DNA from: Microstegium vimineum
Taxonomy: Eukaryota > Streptophyta > Magnoliopsida > Poales > Poaceae
NCBI GenBank assembly: GCA_022036555.1
Contig: CM039120.1
Span: forward strand, 12,319,398 to 12,383,397
DNA: 64,000 nt
Direction of reading: 5' to 3'
The notes beneath the pieces were generated by a model. It was not told where the DNA came from. It did not search any database and saw only the letters and a program-made list of their open reading frames with translations. Of the stretch, positions 10,490-21,348 are shown piece by piece (positions within the stretch are counted from its first letter, which is position 1; each line of letters begins with the position of its first letter). The position numbers and the translations under genes were made by a program.

Positions 10490-11113
10490 TGTCACATCCG
10501 ATCTAATTTGGATTTGACCCCATAATGGCTCATTTGTATGTTAATGAATTGTTGTTGAGAATTTAGTCTCACTTTAGTTGTATGGCGGGAACGTATCCTA
10601 TGCAAACCACAACTTCTTGAAAACTCATGCAAACCATGACAAAAAAGTTATCTAAATTTACAAAAAAAAAATCACACATATAGATGATACGATGATACAT
10701 AACCTTGTAAAATATCTTGTCCAAACTTAATTTCCTTTGTTACATATAAAATAACAAAATTCTAACAAATCATTTGCACCTTTCTGACTTGAAATTTCTT
10801 ATTTTTATATCTCACAAATGAAGTCGAGTTTGAACAAGAAATTTTATAAAGTTATGTATCATCATATCATCTACATGTGTGGTTTTTTGGTGAATTTAGA
10901 TGAATTTTTTGTCATGATTTGCACGAGTTTTCACGAAGGTTGTGGTTTGCACTTGATACGTTGTCATGACGTCTAGAGTCCATCCCACACCATCTCCGGT
11001 TTAACACTTTTACGCAAAAGCAAGAACAAAAGAATAAGTAAGTTATTGGTAGGGTGTGGTTTACTCAAAGTTCACAATAGATCTGAGCCGTTCGGACTCT
11101 ATAGGGTGTTACG
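10490..11113 (+). repeat. Possible degraded LTR followed by a PBS-like site
   Basis: The segment opens TGTCACATCCGATC and closes AGGGTGTTACG, the start and end style of many plant LTRs. It is followed at once by GTGGTATCAAGC (11115-11126), which resembles a primer-binding site for initiator tRNA-Met. A diverged same-orientation copy of its first ~100 bp lies at 13,508-13,615. A foldback MITE occupies 10,587-10,966. No retroviral protein lies between the copies, so this would be a non-coding (LARD/TRIM-like) remnant. Confidence 0.4.
10587..10966. mobile_element. Foldback MITE with about 120-bp arms
   Basis: The left arm (from ACGTATCCTATGCAAACCAC) is inverted relative to the right arm (ending GTGGTTTGCACTTGATACGT). 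Homology runs through GATGATACGATGATACATAA / TTATGTATCATCATATCATC. The element is about 380 bp, AT-rich and non-coding, and inserted in the LTR-like repeat. Confidence 0.7.
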
Positions 11114-11208
11114 AGTGGTATCAAGCTAATATTCACGTACGGGTTAGGAGTATTGGATGCACGGTCACAAGAGCTAAGTGGGAACGTTTCCAATCATCAT
11201 TTGCCTGA

Positions 11209-13170
11209 TTTTTTTTCGACGAGAACCTGTATATTATTTATAATAAGGTGTCAAAAGCAAAGAGCTGTTACAAGAGAGACATCATCTAAAAGAAGACTGT
11301 CTAGTGCCCTTAGACAAGGGCATTGCGAGTCCTGGTGTGAAAAATTACAAGCAGCCTGGGCAGGCTGAGCGAGGTTGGTCTGCACTGAGGCAACCTGTTT
11401 TGCTAAAGCATCAACAATCAAATTCATTGCTCTGTTGATCTTGTGCAACCTGTAATTTGAGGTCCTTGTATAATTGTGAAACTCCTGGGTGTATGTTTTC
11501 ATTCTCCAGTCTAGTGGATTGGACTGATCTGCAGAAGCTAAGAACCTGAGGAGCTGACTGTTGTCGGTGAAGTAGGCAACCTCACCCAATCACATCTTAT
11601 GGGCCATGTAGGTTGCTAAGGCTAGGGCCGTCGCTTCCGCCATGATGACCGATGTTGATTGAGGCATCAAAGCATTGATGTATATGTGGTTTCCCTGCAT
11701 ATTGGTAAAATATATACTTATTCCAGCTTGTCGTGGTAGGTTTTGGTTGGTGTCTGGGGCAGTAGAGGCGTCAACGAAGCACTTGATACCTAAAATTGAG
11801 TTTGGAGAGATCTCGGGGTAGATATGAATAGCACCTGGAAAATGCACATTTGTATCATTGTTGTTTCCTGGCGTTGTATTGTTCGAAGGGTGAATTTGTG
11901 AGGTCCCTTGTTGGATTGCTTCCAAATGCGTGTGTAGATGAGCCTTGGCAGCATGATGGATTTGTGCTGGCGTCCAAGTTTTCCTTTGAAACTTGTTATC
12001 ATTGCGAGCTTTCTAAATGTACCACATGATAAATATAAAATTGCAAAGGAACTCATTAGTGTGATTAGGAGTGATAAGCATAGGAAGCGTGATTTGTATG
12101 CCATCATTCTCTTCCGGACCTACATTGGAAAGGATATTAGGAGTAGCTGTGTTCCACACCTGTTGAGCAATAGGGCATCGGAAGAAAAGATGCTGGTCAT
12201 TTTCAATAGCCATACAAGAGGTACAATGTTTGTCAACCTGTGTGGAAAACGTGCCTACCCGATCACCCGTAGCCAAAGCCCTCCTAATAATTCTCCAGAA
12301 GAAGGTTTTCCGAATAGGAGGGATAGATTTGTGTTTCCATACCTTCTGTAGAATAGTGTCAGTTGCATTTGATATGCTTCTGGATCCACTGGTGGGGAGA
12401 ATATGAGTCTGTTGATGTTGGAGGTACGTATGCGGCCTTAGTGGTGCAGATTCCATTTTTAGCTGGAATCCAATGAAGTATGTCATTTGTGTTGGCAGTG
12501 ATGGTAGGAGTGTTGTTGATGGCGTTTGAAGCTTCCTGGGTAAAAATGTTGTGGATATGGTTGTGGTTCCAATTGTGAGTGTTATGGTGCCAAAGGTTAG
12601 AAACCTTATCTGGAAGAGAATTAGTTTGAACCGGAAGAAGAAGGTGGTTGTGGATGTTGTCCCAAACCGAACACCAGGGTGTGGACCAAATGGAGGAGTT
12701 TCCCGCGTGGATTTGGTAGATAGAGTTCTGTGTGATGTGGTGCCTTACCTGCAAAATAGATGACCAAAAGATGGATCTAGGACCAGTATTAGATATATTC
12801 CAGAAGGAATTGTTGGGGTAGTATTTAGCTTTTAGAATAGCAGTGAGGAAAGAGTTATTGTTATTGGCTATCATCCAAGCCGAGCGGATAAGAAGACTCT
12901 TTTTAACATTAGCAAGATCCCTAATACCTAGACCCCCTTGAGTTGTGGGTGTGCAAATATCATCCCATGAGCGATAGGCAATTGGTACAGTGTCTGAATC
13001 TTCTTGAATTCCTGCCCACCAGAATCTTCTCATGATAGTGTTAAGTTTGTCAATAAAATCTTTAGAGAAAAGCACTGTTGACATATAGTAAATTGGGATG
13101 GAAGCAAGAACAGATTTAATATCTTGCAGTCTACCAACATGATTCAGTTTATTAGCTTTTGCCTGATTGT
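11209..13170 (-). mobile_element. 5'-truncated L1-type LINE with RNase H domain (degenerate)
   Basis: On the minus strand the 3' end carries an A-tail (T-run 11209-11216). Reading from about 13,165 one finds the end of the reverse transcriptase and its connection region (RRFWWAG near 13,030; GGLGIRD near 12,940). A zf-RVT-like C-terminal segment follows (RKTFFWRI, HLFFRCP; 12,310-12,160), then an RNase H domain with its acidic residues visible (CFVDAS near 11,790; MAEATALAL near 11,640; YFTDNS near 11,565; IVDALAK near 11,415). The reading frame shifts near 12,370 and is broken again near 12,010 and 11,590. The endonuclease and catalytic YxDD part of RT are missing. It is dead, but clearly a plant L1 with RNase H. 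Confidence 0.85.
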
Positions 13171-13959
13171 GGGTGTGTTAGGCTAATGAGATTGTCGAGT
13201 CCTTTGAGAGGAGGGTGATGTCATTGTCACAGACTGGGCCATCAGATGGGACAGAAGCATGTTTCCAAGCTGGGCCATTCTGTTGCGGACAAGAGCACAG
13301 GAATAGAAGGTCCAAACGACACTGGTGATAGGCATTGACCAAGAACAGAACTCGTCTTCCTTTTGTCCGATATCTCCTCCGCGTAGCTGTTCTTGCTCCC
13401 CCTCTAGTGACAGTCCCTGCTATTCCCAGTCTAGATTCTCTCTTATTCTTTTCCAATTGTAATTGTATTAAATACTCTTGTATTGACTATTTCGTAGTGA
13501 TAGATCGTGACAGTCATATCCGACCCAATTTGGACTAGTGGCCTATGTGCATGTTAATTAATTATTATTGAGGGTTTAGTCCAATCTTGATTGTTAAAGG
13601 TGGGTTAGATATGCATATATGGCTTCTATAAAGTCAAATGTTGATACTATTTAGACTAAGTCAAATTTTTTTAATAAGTTTAACTGTGTTTATAAAAAAT
13701 AATGTCAATATTTGTCTCTCCAAGAAAGTCTAGCTAGTATGAAAATATGTTTCATTGTCTAATTAATGATAGTCATTACGAATTACAATTACTAATATTA
13801 CCTTTATATATAATCAATTAAGTTGAGATGAATAATTGACTCTTGTTAAGACGAGAATGTTCCGAGTGTTAAGGAAGGAAAGGTCAGTTTCAAAAAAAGA
13901 AGAAGAAGAAGGAAAGGTCAGTCGTCCAATTTCAGCCCAATGTATCCAACTGGAGGAAC
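13171..13959. other. Intergenic; second copy of the LTR-like start
   Basis: No gene seen. 13,508-13,615 repeats the start of the LTR-like sequence at 10,490 (shared blocks: CATCCGA/CATATCCGACC, AATTTGGA, TGTTAATNAATT, TTGAGNNTTTAGTC). The rest is AT-rich and unassigned. Confidence 0.4.
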
Positions 13960-13960
13960 C

Positions 13961-14144
13961 GGCCCATTAATACGGTCCTATGAGGCCTTTTACATCAAGG
14001 CCCTTGTCCGTCCCGTCCAGATACCTTTCGTCGTCCTCCCGTCGTCATCGGGTTCGTCGTCTCTCTGAGCCAAATCTTACCTGTAGAGTTGTATAAGTAG
14101 GGTTTTGGTCTATCCAATCCGATCCACCTTGTGCGGTTGCACCG
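13961..14144 (+). promoter_or_regulatory. Putative core promoter of the parvulin gene
   Basis: GGCCCATTAA (13,961) and AAGGCCCTTG (about 13,998) are site II-like GGCCCA/GGCCC motifs typical of housekeeping plant promoters. TATAAGTA at 14,092-14,099 could be a TATA box, placing the start about 25-30 bases later and leaving a very short 5' leader before the ATG at 14,145. Inferred from motifs only. Confidence 0.4.
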
Positions 14145-16413
14145 ATGGGGAAGGACTCGAAGTCGAAGGACGCCAAAGGGAAGGACGCCAAGGGGAAGGG
14201 CAAGCAGGCGGCCGGCCCCTCTGGCGGCGACGATGGCGGCGGCAAGGGAGGCAAGGGCAAGGGCGGCAAGTCCGCTGACGGACTCGGCACCTGCACCTAC
14301 GTGAAAGGTGCCGTTCCTTCTCCACTAGCCTGGATGTATTGCGCGCGAGGATTTAGTATGGTATTAGGTGAAAGCTTGCTGGATTACGGTCAGATCTCGC
14401 GTTTTTGGGAGGTGCCTCAGGTCTTCAGTAGGATGGGACGTCCGTAACGTAACTGATTGTGATTCCCTCGTTTTATAGGATATGTTGTGAAATTGAGTTG
14501 CAATTAGCGTCGCCGTTAGTTATGTCTATGTTTTGTTTTTCAGTTTCCAGTAAACAAACAAAAGCTGATTGATGATTATGTTGTCCTACATCTGCAGCTA
14601 GGCACGTATTGTGTGAGAAGCAGGGAAGATCAATGAAGCTTATAAGAAGTTGCAGGATGGATGGCTGGACAATGGGGACAAAGTCCCTCCTGCTGAGTTT
14701 GCTAAGGTAAGGGCCTCATTGATGGGCACTGCTCACTCAACTAGGCTCAATAATAGTTAGGTTTGCTACTTAGCTTAGATGAAAAGGGTAGTGAGTGACT
14801 ATAAACATTGATACGGACTAGACTTCTTGATTTTGTGACTTTGGGACTTTTACATTTTAGCAACGTTAATTACAGCCCTTGTATTTATTCACAGGGTACA
14901 GAACTGTCTGCATCACTGTTTTATTACACTGATAGTTTCCTGTGTTTTTGGATGAGCTTGATGATCTTTGGCTGGCACTTTGATAAGATCCTGACTGCCG
15001 TAAGTCCATTTGTGTCATGGGAGTGCAGAGAATAGCTGTTGTGTATGGGCAGTGATTAGTTAAAGGCTTGCTGGCATCTAAATGTTGTATTGTATTGATG
15101 AAAGGGTTTGGGTGATTTTATTGTGGTTGACAAGTGTCAACCCACTTCCTCCATCCTAAAATATAAGGGTTCCGAGTTTGTCGTAAGTCAAACTTTGCTA
15201 ACATATATTTCACAATATAATGATGCTATTTGATGTTGTAAATATTATTCTTCTTTTCTATAAATGTGATCAAATCTATCATAGTTTGACTTAGAACAAA
15301 CTTGGGTACCTTGTAGTTCAGAATGGGGTGGTTAGTACTTGGCTGTTGGCTTAGCCATTTTCTGACTGGGAACTAGTCTGTGTACTGCTCTCCAAATGAC
15401 GAGCTATCATAATAGCTTTTGCTTGGAAAGGAGCAAAGGAAAGTTCTAGTTAAGATCACTGCAAATTAGTTTTATATTCTTGTTCATAAAAAGCTTTGGA
15501 AATCTATGTTTGCGTGCAAGAGCAATGAGAATGTTGCAGTGCAAAGGTATTTTGTAGCAAACTTGTTTACGAGGCTATTTCAGCTACTATATCTTCACAT
15601 GCATTTTACTCTTCTATTTGAACTAGGAATGCCAGTTCTGGTGTAAACTCTAATTGAAATTTGCTCAGCTTGGGAACCTTCGGAAGCCCAATAGGAGATT
15701 GGAATCTGCATAGAGTACGGAAATAGCCAATAGTTATGAATGTTCCCTATTCTAAGGTTGATGAACTTTTTTTTAATGATGTAGTTTGAGATCTGATTGG
15801 AGCATGCTTGTAGCTGCTATTTAGTGGGGTGCATGTGACCTCAAATTTTGGTTGTTGACATCACATATGTTACTAGACTTACAATCTGTTCTTCCATTTA
15901 CAATCTGACTAACTATTTTGTCAAAGACTTTCTCAAGTTTTTATACCAATTAGATACCAAAATGATAATAACTCCTGACTTCTTTTTCGAACTACAGGTA
16001 GCACAAGAGTATTCTGAATGCCCATCAGGGAAGAAAGGTGGAGATCTTGGTTGGTTCCCACGTGGCAAGATGGCTGGCCCTTTCCAGGAGGTTGCTTTCA
16101 ACACACCTGTGGGAGCTGTTAGCGCACCATTCAAGTCCACGTAGGCCTTTGTCACTGTTTTTCTTCCATTGTTGGCCTATTGAATATCCTAGCAGTAGTA
16201 CCCATGGCACAAGTCCTGGTCATTGCATTGCGGCATTTTCCTTTGGACTTAAGGAATAGGCTGCTGCTTGGTTTATAAACATGGAAAACACTAATGCTCT
16301 TGGAAAACATTAGTGCTCTTGAAAATATCATCTTCATTAAGACTATTGACACTGTCTATTTCCTGTGCAGGCATGGGTATCACTTTATCCTCAGCGAAGG
16401 AAGGAAGAACTGA
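14145..16413 (+). CDS. Parvulin-type peptidyl-prolyl isomerase (PIN4/Par14-like), one-base frame break in exon 2
   Basis: Four exons: 14145-14307, 14598-14706, 15998-16140 and 16371-16413, all with GT-AG borders. The start ATG opens a lysine/glycine/alanine-rich N-terminus (residues 1-47), as in Par14. A single parvulin domain follows, with RHVLCEKQG at its first strand, GGDLGWFPRG and GPFQEVAF in the centre, and HGYHFILSEGRK at the end. That is the full domain order of the family, which isomerises peptide bonds before proline in the nucleus or cytosol without the WW domain of Pin1. Expected length is about 152 residues. Exon 2 lacks one base just after CAG at 14621-14623 (the GGGAA run at 14623-14627). 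As written, the frame is lost there and meets a stop at the exon 2/3 junction. The downstream frame stays clean and conserved, so a sequencing error or a very recent lesion is likely. Confidence 0.85.
15145..15339. mobile_element. Stowaway-like MITE in parvulin intron 2
   Basis: CTTCCTCCATCCTAAAATAT at the left and an inverted, diverged counterpart (TAGTTCAGAATGGGGTGG) at the right, about 195 bp. TTTGACTTA / TAAGTCAAACTT blocks inside also pair. Non-coding. Confidence 0.55.
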
Positions 16414-16679
16414 TCCGGAAATGTGCTTCGGATCGGGGAGACCGCATCATCAGGCTGTAGGAGATGCAATGCCCACTCTTCTCTAATAAGCGCTGGACAT
16501 GTGTACTTTGTGTTTGGCTATTCGTATCCCGTCCTGTCCCAAAGGAGTTTGCCAAAACAAAATATTGTGTGCTTTGATGTAATTAACATATGATACTGAT
16601 AATCTGATATGACATACCTATCTGGGTCGGTTAACACGTGAGGTTTTAGCATGTGTATACCATTATGTTTCGGCGTGGC

Positions 16680-16850
16680 TAGGGCCGGATGTCCAGCGGA
16701 CCTGCGTCCGTACTCCGGCGCTTGTTGCTCCATTTCACGCGTGCACGAGAAAACCTCCGCGCCTCCCGTCTGGACGCCCGCGTATCCTATGCTTCTCGTG
16801 CGCGCGTTGGAATCGAGCAACAAGCACTGGAGTCCGTCTAGACCAGTCAT
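16680..16850. mobile_element. Short GC-rich foldback element
   Basis: GCTTGTTGCTCCATTTCACG (about 16,720) and GTGCACGAGAA pair with TTCTCGTGCGCGCGTTGGAA and GAGCAACAAGC near 16,792-16,828. The arms are about 40 bp around a short loop. A GGACCTGCGTCC/GGAGTCCGTCTAGACC outer arm extends the pairing. Non-coding. Confidence 0.5.
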
Positions 16851-16980
16851 TTATCTCGTGAGCAGGCTAATCTTAGCTCGGATTGGCTTGTTATCATAAT
16901 ATGTGTAGCTAAGTTGAGCCAACCACGAGCTGCGAGATTTTCAAGCAGCCTTACCTGCGGTTTACGTGACCCTGCAATCG

Positions 16981-17025
16981 ACCCCCCCCCCCCCCCCCCC
17001 CCCACCCCCCCACCCACACACACAG
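16981..17025. repeat. Poly-C / CA low-complexity tract
   Basis: A run of more than 20 C residues, then C-runs broken by A and a short CA repeat. Proline- and glycine-rich open frames across it are artefacts. Confidence 0.9.
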
Positions 17026-17153
17026 TGCTTGGCACATGCACGGCTCCCCAACAGCTCCTGTTTCACACGCCCATGCCTCCATCCTCCTTCGCTTCTCACG
17101 TGTATTCACGACGCCCCAATAGCTAGATGTCATGCTTGCGTGATCCTAAGCTA

Positions 17154-18340
17154 ACTGATGCTTTTTCTGGTTGTTTTGTTGTGAGAAAAAAACATTGTTT
17201 CGATGATTGATAGATGAGTCTCGTTGCAACATGTGCAATAACATATCTACTTTTACAACATTCACATAAAAACACTACAACATACATTCAAAACAGTTGA
17301 AACACCTGAAAACACTTAAAATACACATGAACCACTGCAAAACATATGTAATATTTAGATAAAATACATCTTAAATTATGTATCATTTCCAAATGGTTCA
17401 CACCAAAAAATTGTTTATAGTTAACAAATCTACAAAATGAATCATCACTTGACTATATTTTGACAAAAAAAAAACTAATATATGGATCTCACATGTCATA
17501 CTCATATTCATCGTGAAATTTGGTAGAAATAAACAAATTTACTAACATATGAATCTCACATGTCATACTCATATTTATAGTGAAATTTGGCAGAGCTATA
17601 AAGCCACAGTTTTTTTTAACATTGGTCATATTTTAGCTTGGCCACTATCCAAATATATCTAAAACGACTAAATTTTGGCTATATCATATTTTGGCAATGG
17701 CCAAAATTTAGCTTGGCCAACTAGAGCCCCCTACGCTACGTCTCTTATCTTTTCATGGATTTTGGTTTAAATCATCATGATTATGTTATTCTATAATTCC
17801 ACTGTGCACAATTGTAGTAAAAATATTTTTGTCGAATTTCTCAAACATGAACCAAATCTACAGAAGAATAAATAAACATCTATAGTTTTATTAAATTATT
17901 AATGAAATATATATATATGGATGTGCATTTGTGTGAATTTATAGTTATCAATATATTTCCTAAAAGAATATTAAAATTTAAGAAGTTTGACTTAAGGTAA
18001 AGCCAAAAGGTGTCATTCTGATTGGACGGAGTATCTAAATTGATCAACATTCTTGAATCATTCTGAGATAATTCGTGGAACATCTGCAGGATAACCTCGT
18101 ATTTGGTAGAGGGAAAACGGCTTTTGGGTTTTGGCACGGCCTCGGTCGCGGTCGGCATCTCACCGCTCATCATATCCACTCCCGCCATAATGACTACTAT
18201 GGATATGGAAACCAACGGTCATCGTCGCCCAAACCAAACCACAATCTCCTCCGTCGCAGGCGCACCGCAGGGGATCGTTGATCCCCACCTCCACCTCTCC
18301 GCCTCCGCCTCCGCCTCCGCCTCCTTGCCGCGCGCCACCG
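17154..18340. other. Intergenic upstream of the SET-domain gene
   Basis: AT-rich to about 18,050, then GC-rich near the gene start. It contains a two-copy tandem duplication (about 17,474-17,594, period 68 bp, shared core ATCTCACATGTCATACTCAT) and a MITE-like TAGCTTGGCCA-ended patch around 17,630-17,726. No gene seen. Confidence 0.5.
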
Positions 18341-18344
18341 CGTC

Positions 18345-20435
18345 ATGGCGACGCTCCACCACCACCTCCTAACCCTGCAGCGTCTGCCCAACTCCCCCCG
18401 CCCACCGCCACCTCGCCTCTGCCTCCCCACGAAGCCATCAAGGCGCCACAATCACCAGCTCCCCCGCGCGGCAGCCAGCACAGCCACGACAGTGTCCGCG
18501 CTGGAGGACTTCCGGCGGTGGCTCGCCTCTCATAGCGTGGGCGATGGAGGAAAAGCCTTTCCAGCCGCCGTGCCGGAGGGCCTCGGCCTCGTGGCGGCGC
18601 GGGATCTGCCGCGCGGGGAGGTGGTCGCTGAGGTGCCCAAGAAGCTCTGGATGGACGCCGACGCCGTCGCGGCCTCCGACATCGGCCGCGCCTGCGGCGG
18701 CGGCGGCGGGGGCCTCCGGCCCTGGGTCGCCGTCGCTCTGCTGCTTCTCAGTGAGGTCGCGCGCGGGGCGGACTCGCCGTGGGCGCCTTACCTGGCCATC
18801 CTCCCGCGCCAGACCGACTCCACCATCTTCTGGTGAGTGGGCTGACGCCGATCGCTGTAATTGTGTTTGGCGAACTGCTTCTGCAGTTCTGTGATATTCT
18901 CATTCTGATGTTTGAGTGGCTCTTGGTGCCTCCAGTGCAGGTCTGAAGAAGAGCTCCTAGAGATACAAGGTCAGTGTGCAATGCAAAAGTTTATGTCAAT
19001 TGTGTGTGTGCTGGGATTTGTCGGTAACTTTTATGCTACTTCTGTCACTTGCAGGAACACAGTTGCTAAGCACCACAGTGGGTGTGAAGGAGTATGTGCA
19101 AAGCGAATTTGATAGTGTTCAAGCAGAGATCATAAGCACAAACAAGGACCTCTTCCCTGGTAGTATAACGTTTGATGATTTCCTATGGGCATTTGGAATA
19201 CTCAGATCAAGGGTGTTTCCAGAGCTCCGTGGAGATAAGCTTGCTCTCGTACCATTTGCTGATTTGGTAAGTTCTCAAAATGCAATCGATATTGGTGTTC
19301 TCTAAATTCTAATCCAACAGGCTATGATTCTTACTTATTGTTGCTACATGGTCCTTGTAATGTCTATGATTAAGTTAACATGTCCAAAAATATTCAACGT
19401 TTTCCATCAGAGAGTGCCTTATTTGAATGTTGGAAATGCATTCTTTAAAATTGTTTGACTTGCTTCGCAAATCAGGTTAATCACAGTCCTGATATCACCT
19501 CAAAAGGATCAAGTTGGGAGATCAAAGGAAAGGGTCTTTTTGGTGGGGAACTCATGTTCTCCTTGCGAACACCAGTGGACGTTAAATCTGGACAACAGGT
19601 ACAGATGAAGTTCCATTTTTCTGCACTAGGTCAGGTGCATTGTTTTCAGCATTTATATGTCATACTGGATGCTTCAAGTGATAAGCTAAAAATGTGCAAT
19701 TTATAACTGAGCACTGGGATTTGCATTGACAGATATATATCCAGTACGATCTGGACAAGAGTAATGCTGAACTGGCACTTGACTATGGGTTTGTGGAATC
19801 AAATCCATCAAGGGATTCATATACTGTGACCCTGGAAATCTCTGAATCTGATCCATTTTATGGAGACAAGCTTGACATTGCAGAGTTAAACGGACTTGGG
19901 GAAACTGCATATTTTGATATAATCCTCGGCGAACCCCTTCCTCCTCAAATGCTCCCTTACCTGCGATTACTTTGCATTGGCGGAACAGATGCATTTATCT
20001 TGGAAGCACTCTTCAGGAATTTGGTTTGGGGCCACCTTGAACTGCCACTGAGTCCTGACAATGAGGAATCAATATGTCAGGTCATGCGAGATGCCTGCAA
20101 ATCAGCCCTTGCTGCCTATCATACCACAATAGAAGAGGTTCACCTATTGACTAGATGTAGCTATTCTTTTCCTTAATCTTTTTATCTTAATTAATCTTAT
20201 GAAACATGTGTGGAATATTCAGGATGAAGAACTATCGGAAAGAGAGAATTTGCATCCAAGGCTTACAATTGCAATCGGAGTAAGGGCCGGTGAAAAGAAA
20301 GTACTTCAGCACATTGATAATATTTTTAAACAGAGGGAGGAGGAATTAGATGGCCTAGAGTACTACCAGGAAAGAAGACTCAAGGATCTTGGTTTAGTCA
20401 GTGACAATGGTGAAATTATTTTTTGGGAGTCCTAG
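18345..20435 (+). CDS. Chloroplast SET-domain lysine methyltransferase (Rubisco LSMT-like)
   Basis: Six exons: 18345-18832, 18941-18969, 19055-19266, 19476-19598, 19733-20137 and 20223-20435, all GT-AG and phase-consistent, giving 489 residues, the usual length of plant LSMT proteins. Residues 1-48 are basic, proline- and serine-rich, as expected of a plastid transit peptide. The SET domain carries LGLVAARDLPRGE at its first part, ALVPFADLVNHSPD (NHS at 245-247) for cofactor binding, and ELALDYGF (YGF at 302-304) near the catalytic tyrosine. The C-terminal substrate-binding domain ends in LEYYQERRLKDLGL and IIFWES, the LSMT signature tail. The family trimethylates a lysine of the Rubisco large subunit in some species and of chloroplast fructose-bisphosphate aldolase in most. 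I infer aldolase as the more likely main substrate in a grass. It is convergent with the PPR gene downstream. Confidence 0.93.
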
Positions 20436-21348
20436 ATATTGTTTCTAGTAGTGCTATTTGTCCAATAGTGCTAATGAAAGAAATGCTTTCTGACACTGTT
20501 AACAAGAAATGCATGGTACTACGTAAGTGGCATGCACACTTCTGTGACATAATCACATAATAAGTAAATTTTTTTTGGGAAAATAGATCATCATCAACAT
20601 TTAAAAGAATACATGATCATCAGTTCATCGCTGATGATCGCATCAGGTGAACAGTTAAATTAACATTCACCTAACTACAGATTGGACGTCCTCTCTAGTG
20701 CATATGCCATATGCCAACAAACTTGACTAAAACCTGTACAGTATCTATAAGGCCTTTTTGGTTGTGCAGGGGTTGGCAGGGAATGGCAAGGAATATAGTT
20801 CAATTCCCTGTCAATCCCTCTCAATCCATGTCAATCCACATCGAAACAAGAAAGGCCATAATAAATCTCTGCAAGTGCAGTATATGCTGCATACTTGCAT
20901 CTACATGTACATCCTTCTTCAGACAAGCCAGGGTCATCCCTAGTGGAGAGCTAGTCCCAGTATAGCAACCAGCTGTGTGTGCATGATGGGCTTGTGCATG
21001 TCATTTGCAGTGGTTTGGCTGCAACCCTCATCACAGCCATCTTCTCCAGTTACTGTTAATCAGCATTGTTGCTGATCATGTCACAGGGAAGGAGTATGCT
21101 CTTTTTATTCAGAACCTGTACCACAAAATGACAGCAATTAAAAATCAAATCCACTGGCTTCAAATTTTCATTTGTCTGGAGAACAAGGTCAATAAGCAGA
21201 GGGCTTTCCAAATAGCGAACTTTCAATGTTAGCACAGATGTAGCAAAATGGTGTCATATTGATGACTGAGTCTGTGACAAGCTGAAAGGTTCCACAACCT
21301 ATGAACTCACTTTTGCTCTTAAAATCTCAAGTATGTAGAAGCCAATTC
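20436..21348. other. 3' intergenic space between convergent genes
   Basis: Holds the 3' untranslated regions of the SET-domain gene (+) and the PPR gene (-). A TTTTTGGTTGTGCAGGGGTTGG patch at about 20,754 looks like one end of a MITE whose other end I could not find. No gene seen. Confidence 0.5.

Noticed and set aside
16847..17154. Proline/glycine-rich frames around the poly-C tract
   Set aside because: Created by homopolymer and CA-repeat DNA, with no conserved sequence.
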